Source: Dasypus novemcinctus (taxonomy: Eukaryota > Chordata > Mammalia > Cingulata > Dasypodidae). From it: 64,000 bases of DNA. Under the pieces are notes generated by a model. The model was not told the DNA's origin, made no database searches, and saw nothing but the letters and a program-made list of their open reading frames with translations. Location: NCBI RefSeq assembly GCF_030445035.2, contig NC_080682.1, forward strand, positions 31,416,770 through 31,480,769. Reading direction: 5' to 3'. This document shows, piece by piece, positions 25,385 to 36,385 of the stretch (position 1 is its first letter; each line of letters begins with the position of its first letter). The translations under genes were made by a program, and so were the position numbers.

Positions 25385-25860
25385 TTGAATATAGTTCCAA
25401 TTGTGAGCTTTATTAGCCACATGGTGACTGTCTCATCCTACACAGAGGAGAGAGCAGCCTCAAATCTCAGGGAAGAGGTGTTTTTATAGCTTTTTCAGGA
25501 GGGGGAGGAGGTTTATGAGCATGCAAGCAGGCACAGAAGTGGAACACTGTGGTTAGCTGAAGATAGCATATCAATTTTTTTCTTCTAAAAGCCCTATGTT
25601 ATTTATTGGTACTTTTCTTGTGGGACATTCTGAGTTATTTATTGGCACTCTCCTTGGAGGCCACCTTAAGTTATTTACTGGCACTCTCCTTAGAGGCTGC
25701 CTTAAGTCATTTATCTATCTGAAGGCACTTGCAATTCCCACCTCCCAATGTAGTTCTAGTCCTATTTTCCCAATGTGGCCTTACCCTTCACAGAAACTGG
25801 AAAAAAAAAGGGGGGGGTGGGCAGAAGTTTTCTGCCTTGATGGTCAGTGTTCCTAAGAGT
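25385..25860 (-). mobile_element. LTR-like block, antisense, nested in the ERV
   Basis: On the minus strand the block has a TATA box in 'GCTATAAAAACACC' (plus strand near 25478-25485) and, downstream, 'GGCTAATAAAGCTCAC' (AATAAA) near 25405-25420. Upstream of TATA are three 36-base tandem units (25599-25706). This promoter-polyA spacing fits an LTR of another ERV inserted in reverse. Its ends and target duplication are not resolved. Confidence 0.6.
25599..25706. repeat. 36-bp tandem repeat, three units, in the antisense LTR
   Basis: Units start at 25599, 25635 and 25671, each opening TTATTTA(T/C)TGG and containing ACT(C/T)TCCTT-type sequence. A degraded fourth start (TCATTTATC) follows at 25707. 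Such repeats in a U3 often act as enhancers. That role is inference. Confidence 0.8.
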
Positions 25861-26499
25861 GGCAATTCATGAGAGAAACCAGTCTGTGTCCCTGAGGCAT
25901 CAAATAGCCTCAGTAAATATACATAGAATTAATCTTGTTGCTTATCCAAAATTCTGCTAAATTCAAAGTAAAATATAAAGTTCTGAAACAAAAATGGCGC
26001 TAAAGCATTGAGAACATTTTGGTTACAATCCATTAATTAAGAAGGAAAATTCTTGTGTAAAACTGCATGGTGATAGTGTAAAACTGCACAGTCATAGTGC
26101 AAATTAAGAAAAGTTTCAGAAGTCTTTGAAATGTTTTGCAGTCACACTTGTTTTGTAAAAGTTAGAAGTTTAAAGTAACTAAAGTTATGTTTTTGTGTCA
26201 AACTATTCATGTCTGCCTATTTGCTCAAATTGAGGTTCAATATGCAGTTATAAAGTAATATATATTTCTGAAACCCAAATTAAGCTAAACAATATATAAA
26301 ATAATGCAAATTAACAAGAGAAAATTCCTAAAAAAGCTCTATTCAAATTGTTAAAAATTAAATATACAGTTATATATGTGAGTAATTATTCTTGGAACCC
26401 AAATTAGACTAAGCAGAATGAAAAGGTCATATAAAATCTAATTATAAAAACTATTGGGACAGGGACTCCTCTTTGCAAGAGCTTTGAAGGCAATACTAG

Positions 26500-27078
26500 G
26501 TGTGGCAGATTAAATTTATCTACTAGGCTAAGGAATTAAGAATCAGTTTGCCCTGTAATTTCCCAGTTTAAACCTTTTGTCAGCCATAAAATGTAAAAAA
26601 ACAAAGATTAGTTTAGTTTTCGCATAAAGGAAACCTACTGCCTCAGTCTCCCACTCCCGGGTTAAACAGCAGCAAAGGAAACCAGTGTAAGCCAGTCCTG
26701 TAGGCAATAAAAGGATGCCCAAGAAAGAGCTATGTCAATACCAATTCAGCACTAAATTCCATTCCTTATTTGACAAAGGGAAGCAGGTAAAAACTAAAAT
26801 GGTTGGAATGTGATAGAGGAAGCAGTTAAATCACAAACTTTTGCTTGGGAAAGTTAGATCTCAGATAAACTGTAACTTCTGCAGTATCCAATCTACAGAG
26901 AAATAGAGGACAAGCTTGCCTGCTAGGTTTACAGGCATAAATTGTGTCATTTTTCTTTGTTCGGGGCTCCAGCCATATCTGGTTCTGCGCCCTTCTTGCA
27001 AGATTGAGAATAAATTATTTTCTTCTCCACAATTGGGAGAGCCTTATTTTCTTCCAGAAGAAGATTTCTTTACAACAA
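26500..27078 (+). mobile_element. Possible further LTR block inside the ERV
   Basis: The 3' part holds 'GGGGCTCCAGCCATATCTGG' then 'GAATAAATTATTTTCTTCTCC' (AATAAA near 27010) and ends TTTACAACA, as R-U5 regions of class I LTRs do. No TATA box or paired copy found. Could instead be part of the ERV interior. Confidence 0.3.
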
Positions 27079-29527
27079 AATAAAGGTAATTAGTGGCTCT
27101 ATTGACAAATTTCATAAAGTAAAGAAAAGTCCATAAAAACTATGGAGAGATCTTTCCTGGATTATGATTAAACAAATTAAGTAATTGTGTAATGTGTTTT
27201 AAAACCTGGTAGTCAGTATGCTTTTAAATTATTCATTTTCATAACTTAAACAAAGAAAAGATGTTTTTAGCTTCCTGTAAGGAAAAAAGAGAACATTCCT
27301 TGCATAAACTATAATGGTTTCAATTTTATTTAACTTGAGTGTAATCTTCCATAGTTAATTTATAAACTAAATTAACATTATATGTATGAAATCTTTAAAG
27401 TAATGGAAATTATAAGTTCACATTGGTGAAATTAGGCTAAAGGAAAAAGATTGTAGATATGCTCTCTTAAATAAATAGAGTAAATTTCTTTGGTTGATAA
27501 TTGTAATTTAATAAGTTTATTTAAACATGAGGTAGCTAGTCAATGTGGTTATAGTCAATTATAAAGACTTTGTAAAACATCTTCCAAACTGAAAACATTT
27601 AAATAGTTCTAGTTCTAGAAGTCATTGTTAACTAAAAACTTAGATTTGTATTGGTTGCAAAAAATAACTTCGTGATAATAAAACCTGTCTGAAGGCCACC
27701 TCAAGGTGCATATTTAAGTAAATGGTAATAAAAAGTTATCTTGATTCTATTGGGAATCTTCTGTTTTCATTTTAACAATGAAAAATATTTTTTCCCTCTA
27801 TTACTAAAGTACCTACTGTTATCTTCATAGTAAAATTCTGTAAGTAAAGAGTCATTTGATATATGTGTTGCATTAAATTGTTTAAAATATATATAAAAAC
27901 AAGGAATAAACTTTGACATTGTTAAACTCTTTTGTGCATTCAAACCAGGCCTTGAATATGATTACAGGTTGCCTCTCCATGTGAGTTATTGGCTAGCCTG
28001 GTCACTTACCCCTCAATTAAAAATATTTGCTATATCAACCACTGGTTCTGCTCCTGAAGTCAATGGAAACTACATTGCAGTTTCAAGCTCCTACAGCAGC
28101 CAATGATGACTTGGTACAGCCAAGTGTACAATGGATATCGCCTCCAGATTGGCACTGTTCCATAGTGCCAGAGAGCACTATGCACCAGGCTAGAAGAATA
28201 CTGGAAAATCTGTACGATCAACGATGCTGCTACTTGCTCACTGCATGAAGAACATGCTAAGTGGAACCATGATACCAGGATACTGTAAGTAAAACTTAAA
28301 CACAATTGGCATTATGGCCTGCTTTCATGGAGAGATAACATGTAAAGTATTACAAACCTGAAACTTAAAACTATTAATTGTAACTCTAAATCCTTTGCAT
28401 TAAGTAATACATTAATTAATATTAAGTGCTGTACTCTCATCCTGTACTAAATATATGCCTAATGATTATAGCATTATCTTTTCTATTTGGATCAAGTGCA
28501 GAAGTATATTAGACATGTTAAATTCCTAGTAAATTCATTTTCTAAATAGTTAATAAACATGTCTATAGAATAAAGTGTCAGTCTCAGCCAGGCTCAGTCA
28601 ACTTACTATATTCTACTGTACTCTACTGTGTAGCAAAAATGAGGCTTGCCTGCTAATAATGAGTCACCTATTGAACAAGTCAAAATTACTAGAAATTGTA
28701 CAATTAAAACCAAAATGTATAAAACCTTTATTCTGTAGTTCTGATCACTCCCACAGCTAAAAACTAAGAAAATTTCCAACTTGGTGTACTAATCCTGAGT
28801 AAAACCAATTGCCCAAAGGGTGCCAGTTCACCAGGCGCATCTGACAGAGCACATGCGTGCCAATCGTTAAACAGCTTGAAATGTGTCTTCAAACAAAGTT
28901 AAGTATCTATTGCGATTTCTCTCTAAAGAAAAATAACTTAGAAAAAGTATATATATACTGTTCCCACCGGCTTTTAAAAAGGAGTGCCATCTTTATAAGC
29001 ACCTAACCTTGTCTACCTCCCCAACCCAATGTCCTCTTTTAAAAATGGGTATTCCAAATTTTTAATTAAGTTTGTTTCTTTCAGAATGAACATCTTACTA
29101 ACCATATGAAAACTTCATCTGACTTTGTACAGAATGCCAGATCCATCTTCCTCCAGTTAAAATAAAATAAGAGTTTTACACCTTGTTAGGCAATGACTAC
29201 AGCCCATGGCCAGCAGGAAACAGTTACAGAAAAGAAATCATCTCCCTTCAGCCCCCCTTTTAGATTAAAAGTGTAAACTCTTTAAGGGTAAAGTAAAATT
29301 AATAATTGGATCTGGAACCTTACTGGAAATCCACGTGAGTGCTGGTGGCCCCAGGATGACTGCAGGGGGCCCCTGCCCCAGGATTCTGCTGTACAGAATG
29401 AAAACTTCTAAAAACAGTCCTGGATGCTACACTAAAGATTGATAAATAATCAATCAAAACAACAAACAGCCATCCACCTCATAGCTCCAAAAATAATTAT
29501 GCCAAAGCTTAGCAAGTCAAACTTTGG
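27079..29527 (+). other. ERV interior, AT-rich, no recognised coding
   Basis: Long AT-rich tract with only short ORFs. The longest sense one (28027-28248, 73 codons) has no domain I recognise. Near 29470-29527 the sequence is of the kind found just before the polypurine tract of class I ERVs. Confidence 0.4.
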
Positions 29528-29540
29528 CAAAGGGGGGAAA
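29528..29540 (+). other. Polypurine tract
   Basis: 'CAAAGGGGGGAAA' directly abuts the 3' LTR start at 29541. In retroviruses this tract primes plus-strand DNA synthesis. Confidence 0.85.
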
Positions 29541-30018
29541 TGATGTGGGCTATGGGTGGGAGGCTCTTTGTCTCTTCAGAGATAACCTAAGCTGTCTGAC
29601 TTGTGGGTGTGAGATGGTAAGAGGCTGCAGTCCTGTCCTAGGTGACCATGGCAATGTCTCCAGTCCCAGGAAACAGTTTAACAATGCAAGGTCTATAAAC
29701 TTTAAGTATGCAGGGGAAATGCAAACAAAATATGCTAAAAGCTTATCTAGAATGTATGAAGTCCATGCTAAAAGCTTACCTAAGATGTGGAAGATATATA
29801 TGCTAATTTAAGCCTGTTGAGAGCTGAAACAAAGGGACCATTTAACCTTTCCTCTCTGTATAAAATAAACCCGAAAGTCTTGTTTAGGGCTCAGGATTGA
29901 AACAGGAAGCTCCCGAGTCTGGCCGGCCATCAATAAACAATTTTTCCTTCTCAAAATCATTCCTGAGTCCTGGCTTCTCTATACGCAAATAATTGAACCT
30001 CTCTCAAATTTTAAAACA
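29541..30018 (+). repeat. 3' LTR of the ERV
   Basis: 478 bases, start TGATGTGGG, end AACA. Same layout as the 5' LTR: TATA-like near 29857, AATAAA near 29932. Confidence 0.9.
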
Positions 30019-30544
30019 CAATGAGTGAGGTAATAGACAGTTATTCAATTTTGCGTTCATGTGGCTATTCAATTTCTTTATCACCATTTATTGAAAAGAC
30101 TATCCTTTTTCCACTGATACCCTACATACCTTTCCTGAGATTTAGTTGAGGATATATGTGCAAGTCTACTATGCTACTTTCCAGACTTTTCCATTGACAT
30201 CTTTTCTATGTTTATAAAAACCCCTTGCCATTTTTATCACCATAGCTTTATAAAATACATTGTCATTGGGTAATATAAGTTTTCATTTATTTTCCTTTGT
30301 AAATTCTAAGGATAATTTAGATCCATTGCATTTACATACTTACATTAAAATAATATGGTAAATGTATGAAAATAAAACCTGTTTGGATTTTGTTTCAGAT
30401 TATATTGACCTAAAGATTAATATGAGAAGACTTAAAATCTTGATAAATTTGAGATGTTAAATCTGTGAAAACAATATTTTACTCCATTAAGGCTGTTCTA
30501 TTCTCTCAGCAAAGTTCCTTAGCTTTTGTTTGTTTTTGATTAAA

Positions 30545-31610
30545 TAGATTTTTCTCTTTATTTTTAAAGGAGCTTTAGATTACATAAATGTTACATCAAA
30601 AATAGAGGATATTTCCATATACCCTACCTCCTCCCCCTCCCCACTTTCACCCATTAATAACACCTATCATTAATGTGGTACATTTGTTACAATTGATGAA
30701 CATAGATTGAAGCATTGCTACTAACCATGAACTATATAGTCTATAATTTACATGTTTTACATTTTGTATTGCACATTTTTAAAGGTTTTGACAAAATGTG
30801 TAATGGCTTGTATCCACCATAACAATATCATGCAGAATGCTTCCAATGTCTCAAATATGCCCCATGTTATACCTATTCTTCCATCTCTCTCCTCTCAGAA
30901 CCTCTGGTGACCACTGTCTTTATATCAATATTTCAAGTTCTTCAATTACTATAAAAATAATACGTCTATTTAGTCTATGGGAGCATTCCCCCCTTATGTT
31001 TGCTCCTCTATCTTGAGGATTTTGCAATGGTGATGCCCTCTCTGCTTTCCACTGAGAGTGGGCTTAGATCCCATGGGGCAGATGGATGGAACAGTCTTGC
31101 TTGCAGTTGTAGATACTCACTGCTTCTTGGGATGGGCATTGTCCATCATCTTTCTTTATTAGCTGTCCTGGGTGAATCCAATGAACTGGAAAGTAAGTGT
31201 TGCCTGCACCTCTGCTGGAGATTCAGGGATTCACCTGCATATGAACAGCTGGAAGATTTAAATCTCTGAGACATATATTTAATGGGTGTAGTGCTAGTTA
31301 TAGGTTCAAATAAAAGGGACAGAAGAACCATGTGTGGGAAAATTATAAATGAGTCTATCTCTGATATATTGAGGGAGAACCCCTACTTGAGGCACTATTT
31401 ACTGTGGCAATGAGTCCCTCCTGGGATGTGCATAAACTGAAACCCTGGAATGATGTCTTGACTCACTTTGAAATCTCTTATCCATAAAAACATATTTGCA
31501 TTGAATATTTTCTGCTTTTGATCTAGTTCTTTCTCCAAATGCAGCATTAGTTGGCACTAGAGCCATAGTTTTAATGCACATATCATTCACCATGTTATAT
31601 CACATTTTTA
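30545..31610 (-). mobile_element. LINE-1 3'UTR fragment, antisense
   Basis: 'CTTTAGATTACATAAATGTTACATCAAAAATAG', 'CTCCCCCTCCCCACTTTCACCC' and, near 31452-31560, a tail ('GTCTTGACTCACTTTGAAATCTCTTATCC') that matches 7830-7960. This is the same 3'UTR as at 6855-8440 over about 1 kb. Plus-strand ORF 31000-31269 here is a shadow. Confidence 0.65.
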
Positions 31611-31664
31611 TCCTTAAGTATTTTATGTTTTTGATCTATTATTGATCTATTTTGATCTATTTGA

Positions 31665-32105
31665 TCTGTTAAATTGTGTGTCCCCCCCAAAAAAAATATA
31701 TATGTTGATGCCCTGACAGATAGCTTTGTGGGTATGACCTTATTTGGAAATAGTTTTTGAGAATGTAATTACTTAAGGTGAAATGAAAGCAGATTAGGGT
31801 GGTCTTAATATGATATGATATACTTGAAAGAAGAGGAAAATTGGAACACAGAGACAGAAAAAGGGGGAAATCATCCATGTGAAGATGGAGACAGAATCTG
31901 AAATAATGTGTGTACAAACCAAGGACCACCAGCAAACACCCCAGAAGTGAGAGGAGTTTAGCAGAATCTCCCGTACAGGTTTCTGAGGAAGTATAGCCCT
32001 GGTGATGTATTGATTTTGGACTTGTACCTCCAAAAGTGTTCAACAATAAATTACTATTGTTTTAATCAACCTAGTTTGGAGTAGTTCACTATGACTGCTT
32101 AGGAA
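31665..32105 (+). mobile_element. MLT1-like LTR (MaLR)
   Basis: Starts 'GTTAAATTGTGTGTCCCCCCCAAAA...ATGTTGATGCCCTGAC', then 'GACCTTATTTGGAAATAG', 'ATCCATGTGAAGATGGAGACAGA', 'TTTTGGACTTGTACCTCCAAAA', and 'CAATAAATTACTATTGTTTTAATCAACC' near the end. This is the classic MLT1 order. Old and diverged. Confidence 0.8.
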
Positions 32106-32495
32106 TTTAAAAGAGTAGCACTTAAAAAATTCAATTTCTGAAATTTTGTTACTAGTATAAAGACTGTAATTGATTGTTATATATGTATCTTACCCTGTAA
32201 TCTTGCTAAACATACTTATTAAAAGGTACCCAGATTGTATAGTACTAAAACTGATTTCTTTAGTTATAATACTATCAGATATATAGAAAAGCTGAAGGAA
32301 TATATAGGCCCACTATAAATTATATTAATCAGAGAAATTCTGTTATAATAGAATGAGATCTGAAGAGTTGTTGTGTTATTGGCATTCATGTCCTTTAATA
32401 TTTGGTTGAATGATCTAGTGAAAGTATCTGGACATGTGATTTTCTGGTGGGAAGATTTAAAAAAACAAACTAATCCCTTTAAAAGACCCAGGGTT

Positions 32496-32602
32496 GTGCT
32501 TGCTTCAGCAGTACATATACTAAAACTGGAATGATATAGAGAAGATTAGTATGGCCTGTGCACAAGAATGACATGCAAATTCATGATGCATTCCAAATTT
32601 TT
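32496..32602 (+). pseudogene. RNU6 pseudogene: U6 snRNA pseudogene, full length, 5' part of a chimeric retrocopy
   Basis: About 107 bases following the whole U6 snRNA from its 5' GTGCT(T)GCTTC(A)GCAG to the terminal T-run. U6 is the catalytic-core RNA of the spliceosome. Here two functional elements are changed: ACAGAGA is ATAGAGA and the AGC triad (in GATTAGC) is AGT. Most differences are C-to-T or G-to-A, as in aged CpG-poor pseudogenes. The right end runs straight into LINE-1 3' sequence with no poly-A between. Confidence 0.93.
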
Positions 32603-33990
32603 ATTACAAAAACTGAGGAGTGAGGAGTTGGAAAAGTATGGACACTCCTTCACTGTTGGTGGTAATGTAGAATGGTGCTGTCTTTATGGAAGACAGTTTG
32701 GGGTTACTCAAGAAACTAAATATAGAACTGGTGTTAATATCAGCAATCCCATTAGTAGGAATATATTCACAAAAAAAGAAAGCAAGGACACAAACTGACA
32801 TTTTCACACTCATGTTCAAATGATGAATAGATAAACAAAATATGATATATACATAAAATGGAAAACTATACAGCTATAAGAAGGAATAAATTGGGATGCA
32901 TATGACGACACGCAGAAACCATGAGGACATTATGTTGAGTGAAATAAGAGAGACACAAAAGGACAAATATTGTATGGTCTTGCTAATATGAACTAAATAT
33001 GATGAGCAAACTCATGGAGGTAATCTTTAGAATACAGGTTATTAGAAAATTGAATGTGCATTGAGAATGGTTGCTGATGATTGATGTATGTAACTTTTAA
33101 TAAGGTTTATTTTAAATGTGTGGAAATGAATAGAGTTGATAGTAATACATTATAGTAATATAACTAACACTGCTGATTTATAAATGTGATATTGGTTGAA
33201 AGAGGTATTCTATGGATGCAATATTTCAACTGAAAGGAAGCTAGAGAATAATGGAAGAATTGTATAACATAGTGATTTTGGTGGTGGTTGAAGATTGTGG
33301 TTAATTGTATAAGTAGAAGAATGCCCATCCTTTAAAAAGTGTTAGTATTTATTGATACATGGTAAAATAACAACAATTGTATTAATAATTTCTGGATTAT
33401 AGTTAACAGTAATAATGTAATATTTTTGCAGCAATGACAAAGAAGATATTGCACCAAATCTAAGGGACAACAATAAGGGAGGTCTAATTAAGGAAATACG
33501 GATTTTTCCTTTTAGAGTAATGAAATCATTCTTAAGATTGACTGAGGTGATGACAGTACAACTCTGTGATGAATGTGAGAGTCACTGAGTGTACACTTTG
33601 CCTGGTTTGTACAAAGCATGGGACTGTACAACACAATGAATTCTGTGGTGGAAGATGAACCATTGTTAACAGAACAAATATGAGAACATTCTCTCATGAA
33701 CTATAACAACTATATAATCCTAATAAAAGGTGTCATTAATCCAGTGGTTTGGGGAAAATATACCAAATGTAATACCTTGGCTATAGTTAGCAATAACGTT
33801 TTGGTGATGCTCTTTCATAGTCTATAACACCTGTTTCACAGCAATGCCAGGTGGTGGTGGTGTGTAATGTATGGGAGACCTGTATGATGAAATGCATGTT
33901 TGTTTTGTAAATTCCCAATTATACTATATACTTATTGCTTATGGATGTTTATGTATGAATGATAAAATTCACTTAAAAAGTTAAAAAAAG
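32603..33990 (+). mobile_element. LINE-1 3' end fused to U6 (chimeric retrocopy), sense
   Basis: Right after the U6 T-run come the ORF2 3' landmarks 'GGACACTCCTTCACTGTTGGTGGTAATG', 'GCAATCCCATTAGTAGG', 'TATACAGCTATAAGAAGGAATAAATTGG' and 'TATTGTATGGTCTTGCTAATATG'. The 3'UTR follows, ending with A-rich 'CTTAAAAAGTTAAAAAAAG' near 33975-33990. The LINE-1 is 5'-truncated exactly at the U6 junction. Confidence 0.85.
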
Positions 33991-34286
33991 TGTGGAAGAG
34001 GAGTCAGAGAGTCAGTCAGAGTGATAGGATGTAAGAAAGACTCAAGCAGCTATTGCTGGCTTTGAAGATGGAAGGGGGCCAAGAGCCAGGGAATGCAGCA
34101 GCCACTAGAAACTGGAAGAGACAAGAAAACAGATTATGTGATCGAGGCTTCAGAAAGGAATGTAGATTTCCTGAAACCTTTGTTTTAGCCTAGTGAGACA
34201 TACTTTAGATGTCTGACTGTGAAGACTGTAAGATAATAAATTTGTATTGTATTAAGCCAAAAGAACAAAACAAAACAAAAAAAAAG
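33991..34286 (+). mobile_element. MLT1-like LTR piece with second A-rich tail (possible 3' transduction)
   Basis: 'GCTATTGCTGGCTTTGAAGATGGAAGGGGGCCAAGAGCC', 'CTAGTGAGACATACTTT' and 'CTGTAAGATAATAAATTTGTATTGTATTAAGCC' are the 3' part of an MLT1 LTR. An A-rich tail (34258-34286) closes it, and then segment B resumes. Its position between two A-rich tails suggests it was carried by read-through of the LINE-1 transcript. Confidence 0.6.
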
Positions 34287-35734
34287 GATACAGGATTATT
34301 GAGGCTGTTCAATAATCTTTATGGAAATAATATCAATAATATCATTCAAGAGTTGTTGGTTTTCTTTCATTCTATTTAAGAAATTGAATTTGTTTTTTAA
34401 GTTCATAGTTTTTCCTTAGTAACATTATAAAATCTATATGTAGTGATATCAACAACTTTGTAAGATACAAGGAAATTGTTAACTAATGTTCTAAGTACCC
34501 TAGATATTAAAATCTAGCTAAATAAAAGCAAATTGAATTTATGCAAGAATGAGATAAAGATATAATAAACATGAGGAAAGAAAAAAAAAGTAATTTCAGT
34601 TACAGTCCTAAATAGTGAATATCCACAAAAGCACAGTTATTTCTTGGAAGGATTAAGAAAATTCAGAAAAATTTAGCATGACCAGTCAAGAGAATATAGC
34701 AAAAAACATGTTACCAACAGGAAGAATGGAAATCTATTACATTGCTGGCAATAGAGCAAAATTGCACAAAAACTTTGAAATACTATTGGACAACATCTAT
34801 CAAAAGTACTATACACTTTGATATAACAATCTTGCCCCTGGCATTGATGAACAACACAATAAATTTGCATAATCAGCAGCAATGCATCATCAATTAATAA
34901 TGTTATGAATGCAGTTATACCTGGTTTTACTTATCAAGAAATAATAAGCTGCATGCACATGTGGCTCACATTTCTACCCTACCTTATCTTTCTTACAATG
35001 TATTTTCAAAAGTACATAGGCCAGCTAAGCTCAAAGAGGATAGAAATGAATTACCCTTGAACTTAAAGTGAAATTACACTCCATTTCAGGATCGGACCCC
35101 CAAAATTCTAAGACCAGTGTCTTTTCCAACCTGTAACCATTGGATGAAGCACAGTGGGAAAAGAAGCTCACCAAATTGAAAAGGTTTCTGGAGAATCTAA
35201 CATTTCAAAAGCTTATTTTAAATGAGCATAAAGATGCTCATTTGTAATCCTCTCAAGTTGGAAGCAGGATTGAATTGGAGGATGAGCCTGAGAGAAACAT
35301 ATTTCCATGAAGGACTAAAGAAGAGCTCTGAATCACAGTTATTCCAAGAAAAGAAGGAGCCATCAAAAAAATTTTGACCTAGTAAAAAAGACTCAGCATT
35401 GGAAGAAAATAAATATATTTAAGTAAAATATAATGTACCCAGTCCCTTAGGTATAATTGTGGTGCTGTGAAATCATTTTACATATGTCAGCTCATAAATT
35501 TTCATAGAATTTTCAGTGTTAGGGAGGTGATAATAAATAAAAGCAGGCAACACAATAAAGTTAAAATGGACTAAAGAACACAGACCCAGCCCCTTACCAC
35601 TGCTCCCAGGACTCTTGAGAAACACTGCCCACCCTGCCCAGCCCACGTTGCCACCTGGCTTCTGTGAAGAGCAACTCAAAAGTATTATTATTATTTATTT
35701 TTACAAATTATGATTTAGTTTAATAAAGTTTTAA

Positions 35735-36385
35735 TTTTTTTATTTTTAAAGAAGCTTCAGATTATATAAATGTTACATAAAAATATAAGGAATTCCCATA
35801 TGTCCCACTCCCTCCCCCTCCCACACTTTCCCACATTAAGAACATCCTTGATTAGTGTGGTACTTTTGTTACAACTAATGGAAACTTATTGAAGCATTGC
35901 TACTAGCCATGGACTACAGTTTACATTATACTATACACCCTGTCCAGCACAATTTCATAGGTTATGACAAAATATACAAGGCTTGCATCTGTCACAGCAA
36001 TATCATGCAGGGAAATTCCAATGCCTCCAAAATGCCCCCATATTATATCTATTCTTCCCTCTCCCATCCCTCACAACCTCTGGTGGCCCCTGCCTTTACA
36101 TCAATGATTAGAGTTCTTCTATTGCTGGAATAATAATAAGTCTATAGTAGAATAATAATAAATCTACTTTAGTCCATTGTTCATTCTCCGATCTTGAGGA
36201 TTTGGGGATGATGATGCCCACTCTGCTTCTAATTGAGAGGGAGTATAGATCCCTTGGGGCAGATGGAGGGAACTATCTTGCTTGCAGTCTCATACTCTCT
36301 CTGTTTCTTGGTATGGGCATTGTTGATCATCTCCTTGTGGTTGTCTTGGGTAAGTCCAGTGAACTGGAGAGTAGGTGTTGCAACT
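35735..36385 (-). mobile_element. LINE-1 3'UTR fragment, antisense
   Basis: 'AAGCTTCAGATTATATAAATGTTACATAAAAATATAAGG', 'CCCTCCCCCTCCCACACTTTCCCACATTAAG', 'GAAGCATTGCTACTAGCCATGG' and 'AAGTCCAGTGAACTGGAGAGTAGG' parallel 6870-7500 and 30580-31200. Confidence 0.65.

Larger units (their letters stand above)
23370..30018 (+). mobile_element. Provirus-shaped ERV with paired LTRs (class I-like), non-coding interior
   Basis: LTRs at 23370-23827 and 29541-30018, both starting TGATGTGGG and ending AACA. The host tetramer CAAT flanks the element (23366-23369 and 30019-30022). A PBS-like site follows the first LTR and a purine tract precedes the second. A 4-bp target duplication is typical of gammaretrovirus-like elements. 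The interior (about 5.7 kb) has no ORF above 86 codons on the sense strand and no recognisable gag, protease, RT or integrase motif. It also contains foreign LTR-like blocks. It may be a non-autonomous family or a heavily rearranged copy. Family name not determined. Confidence 0.85.
23170..30540 (-). mobile_element. Old LINE-1 ORF2 fragment, antisense, split by the ERV
   Basis: Two pieces: 23170-23369, with 'TTGCCTAATCCAAGGTCAGAAAGATT' and 'TAGGTCTAACATCCGTTTTGAATTAATTTATG', and 30019-30540, resuming at 'TGGCTATTCAATTTCTTTATCACCATTTATTGAAAAGACTATCC'. The order and spacing of antisense ORF2 is normal once the ERV is removed, so both pieces are one element and the ERV is younger. Confidence 0.7.
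32340..35590 (+). repeat. Segmental duplication copy B, left part (partner: 58540-59410)
   Basis: 32340-32495 matches 58555-58705: 'TTTGGTTGAATGATCTAGTGAA' against 'TTTGGTAGAATGAACTGATGAA', and 'TTTTCTGGTGGGAAGAT' against 'TTTCCTAGTGGGAAGAT'. 34287-35590 then matches 58705-59410: 'CTCTCAAGTTGGAA' against 'ATCTCAAGTTGGAA', 'GAGAGAAACATATTTCCATGAAGGACTA' against 'GAGAGAAACACATTTACATGGAGGACTA', and 'TAATTGTGGTGCTGTGAAAT' against 'TAATTGTGGTGCAGTGAAAT'. The interruption 32496-34286 is the U6/LINE-1 insertion, absent from the partner. Confidence 0.75.

Noticed and set aside
25599-25706. Regular 36-bp repeats as a CRISPR-like array
   Set aside because: Units abut without spacers and the host is a mammal. 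They are LTR-internal tandem repeats.
28027-28248. Possible env or pol fragment in the ERV interior (73 codons)
   Set aside because: No motif I can name. Reported only as unrecognised interior.
31669-32046. 125-codon minus ORF
   Set aside because: Antisense of the MLT1-like LTR.
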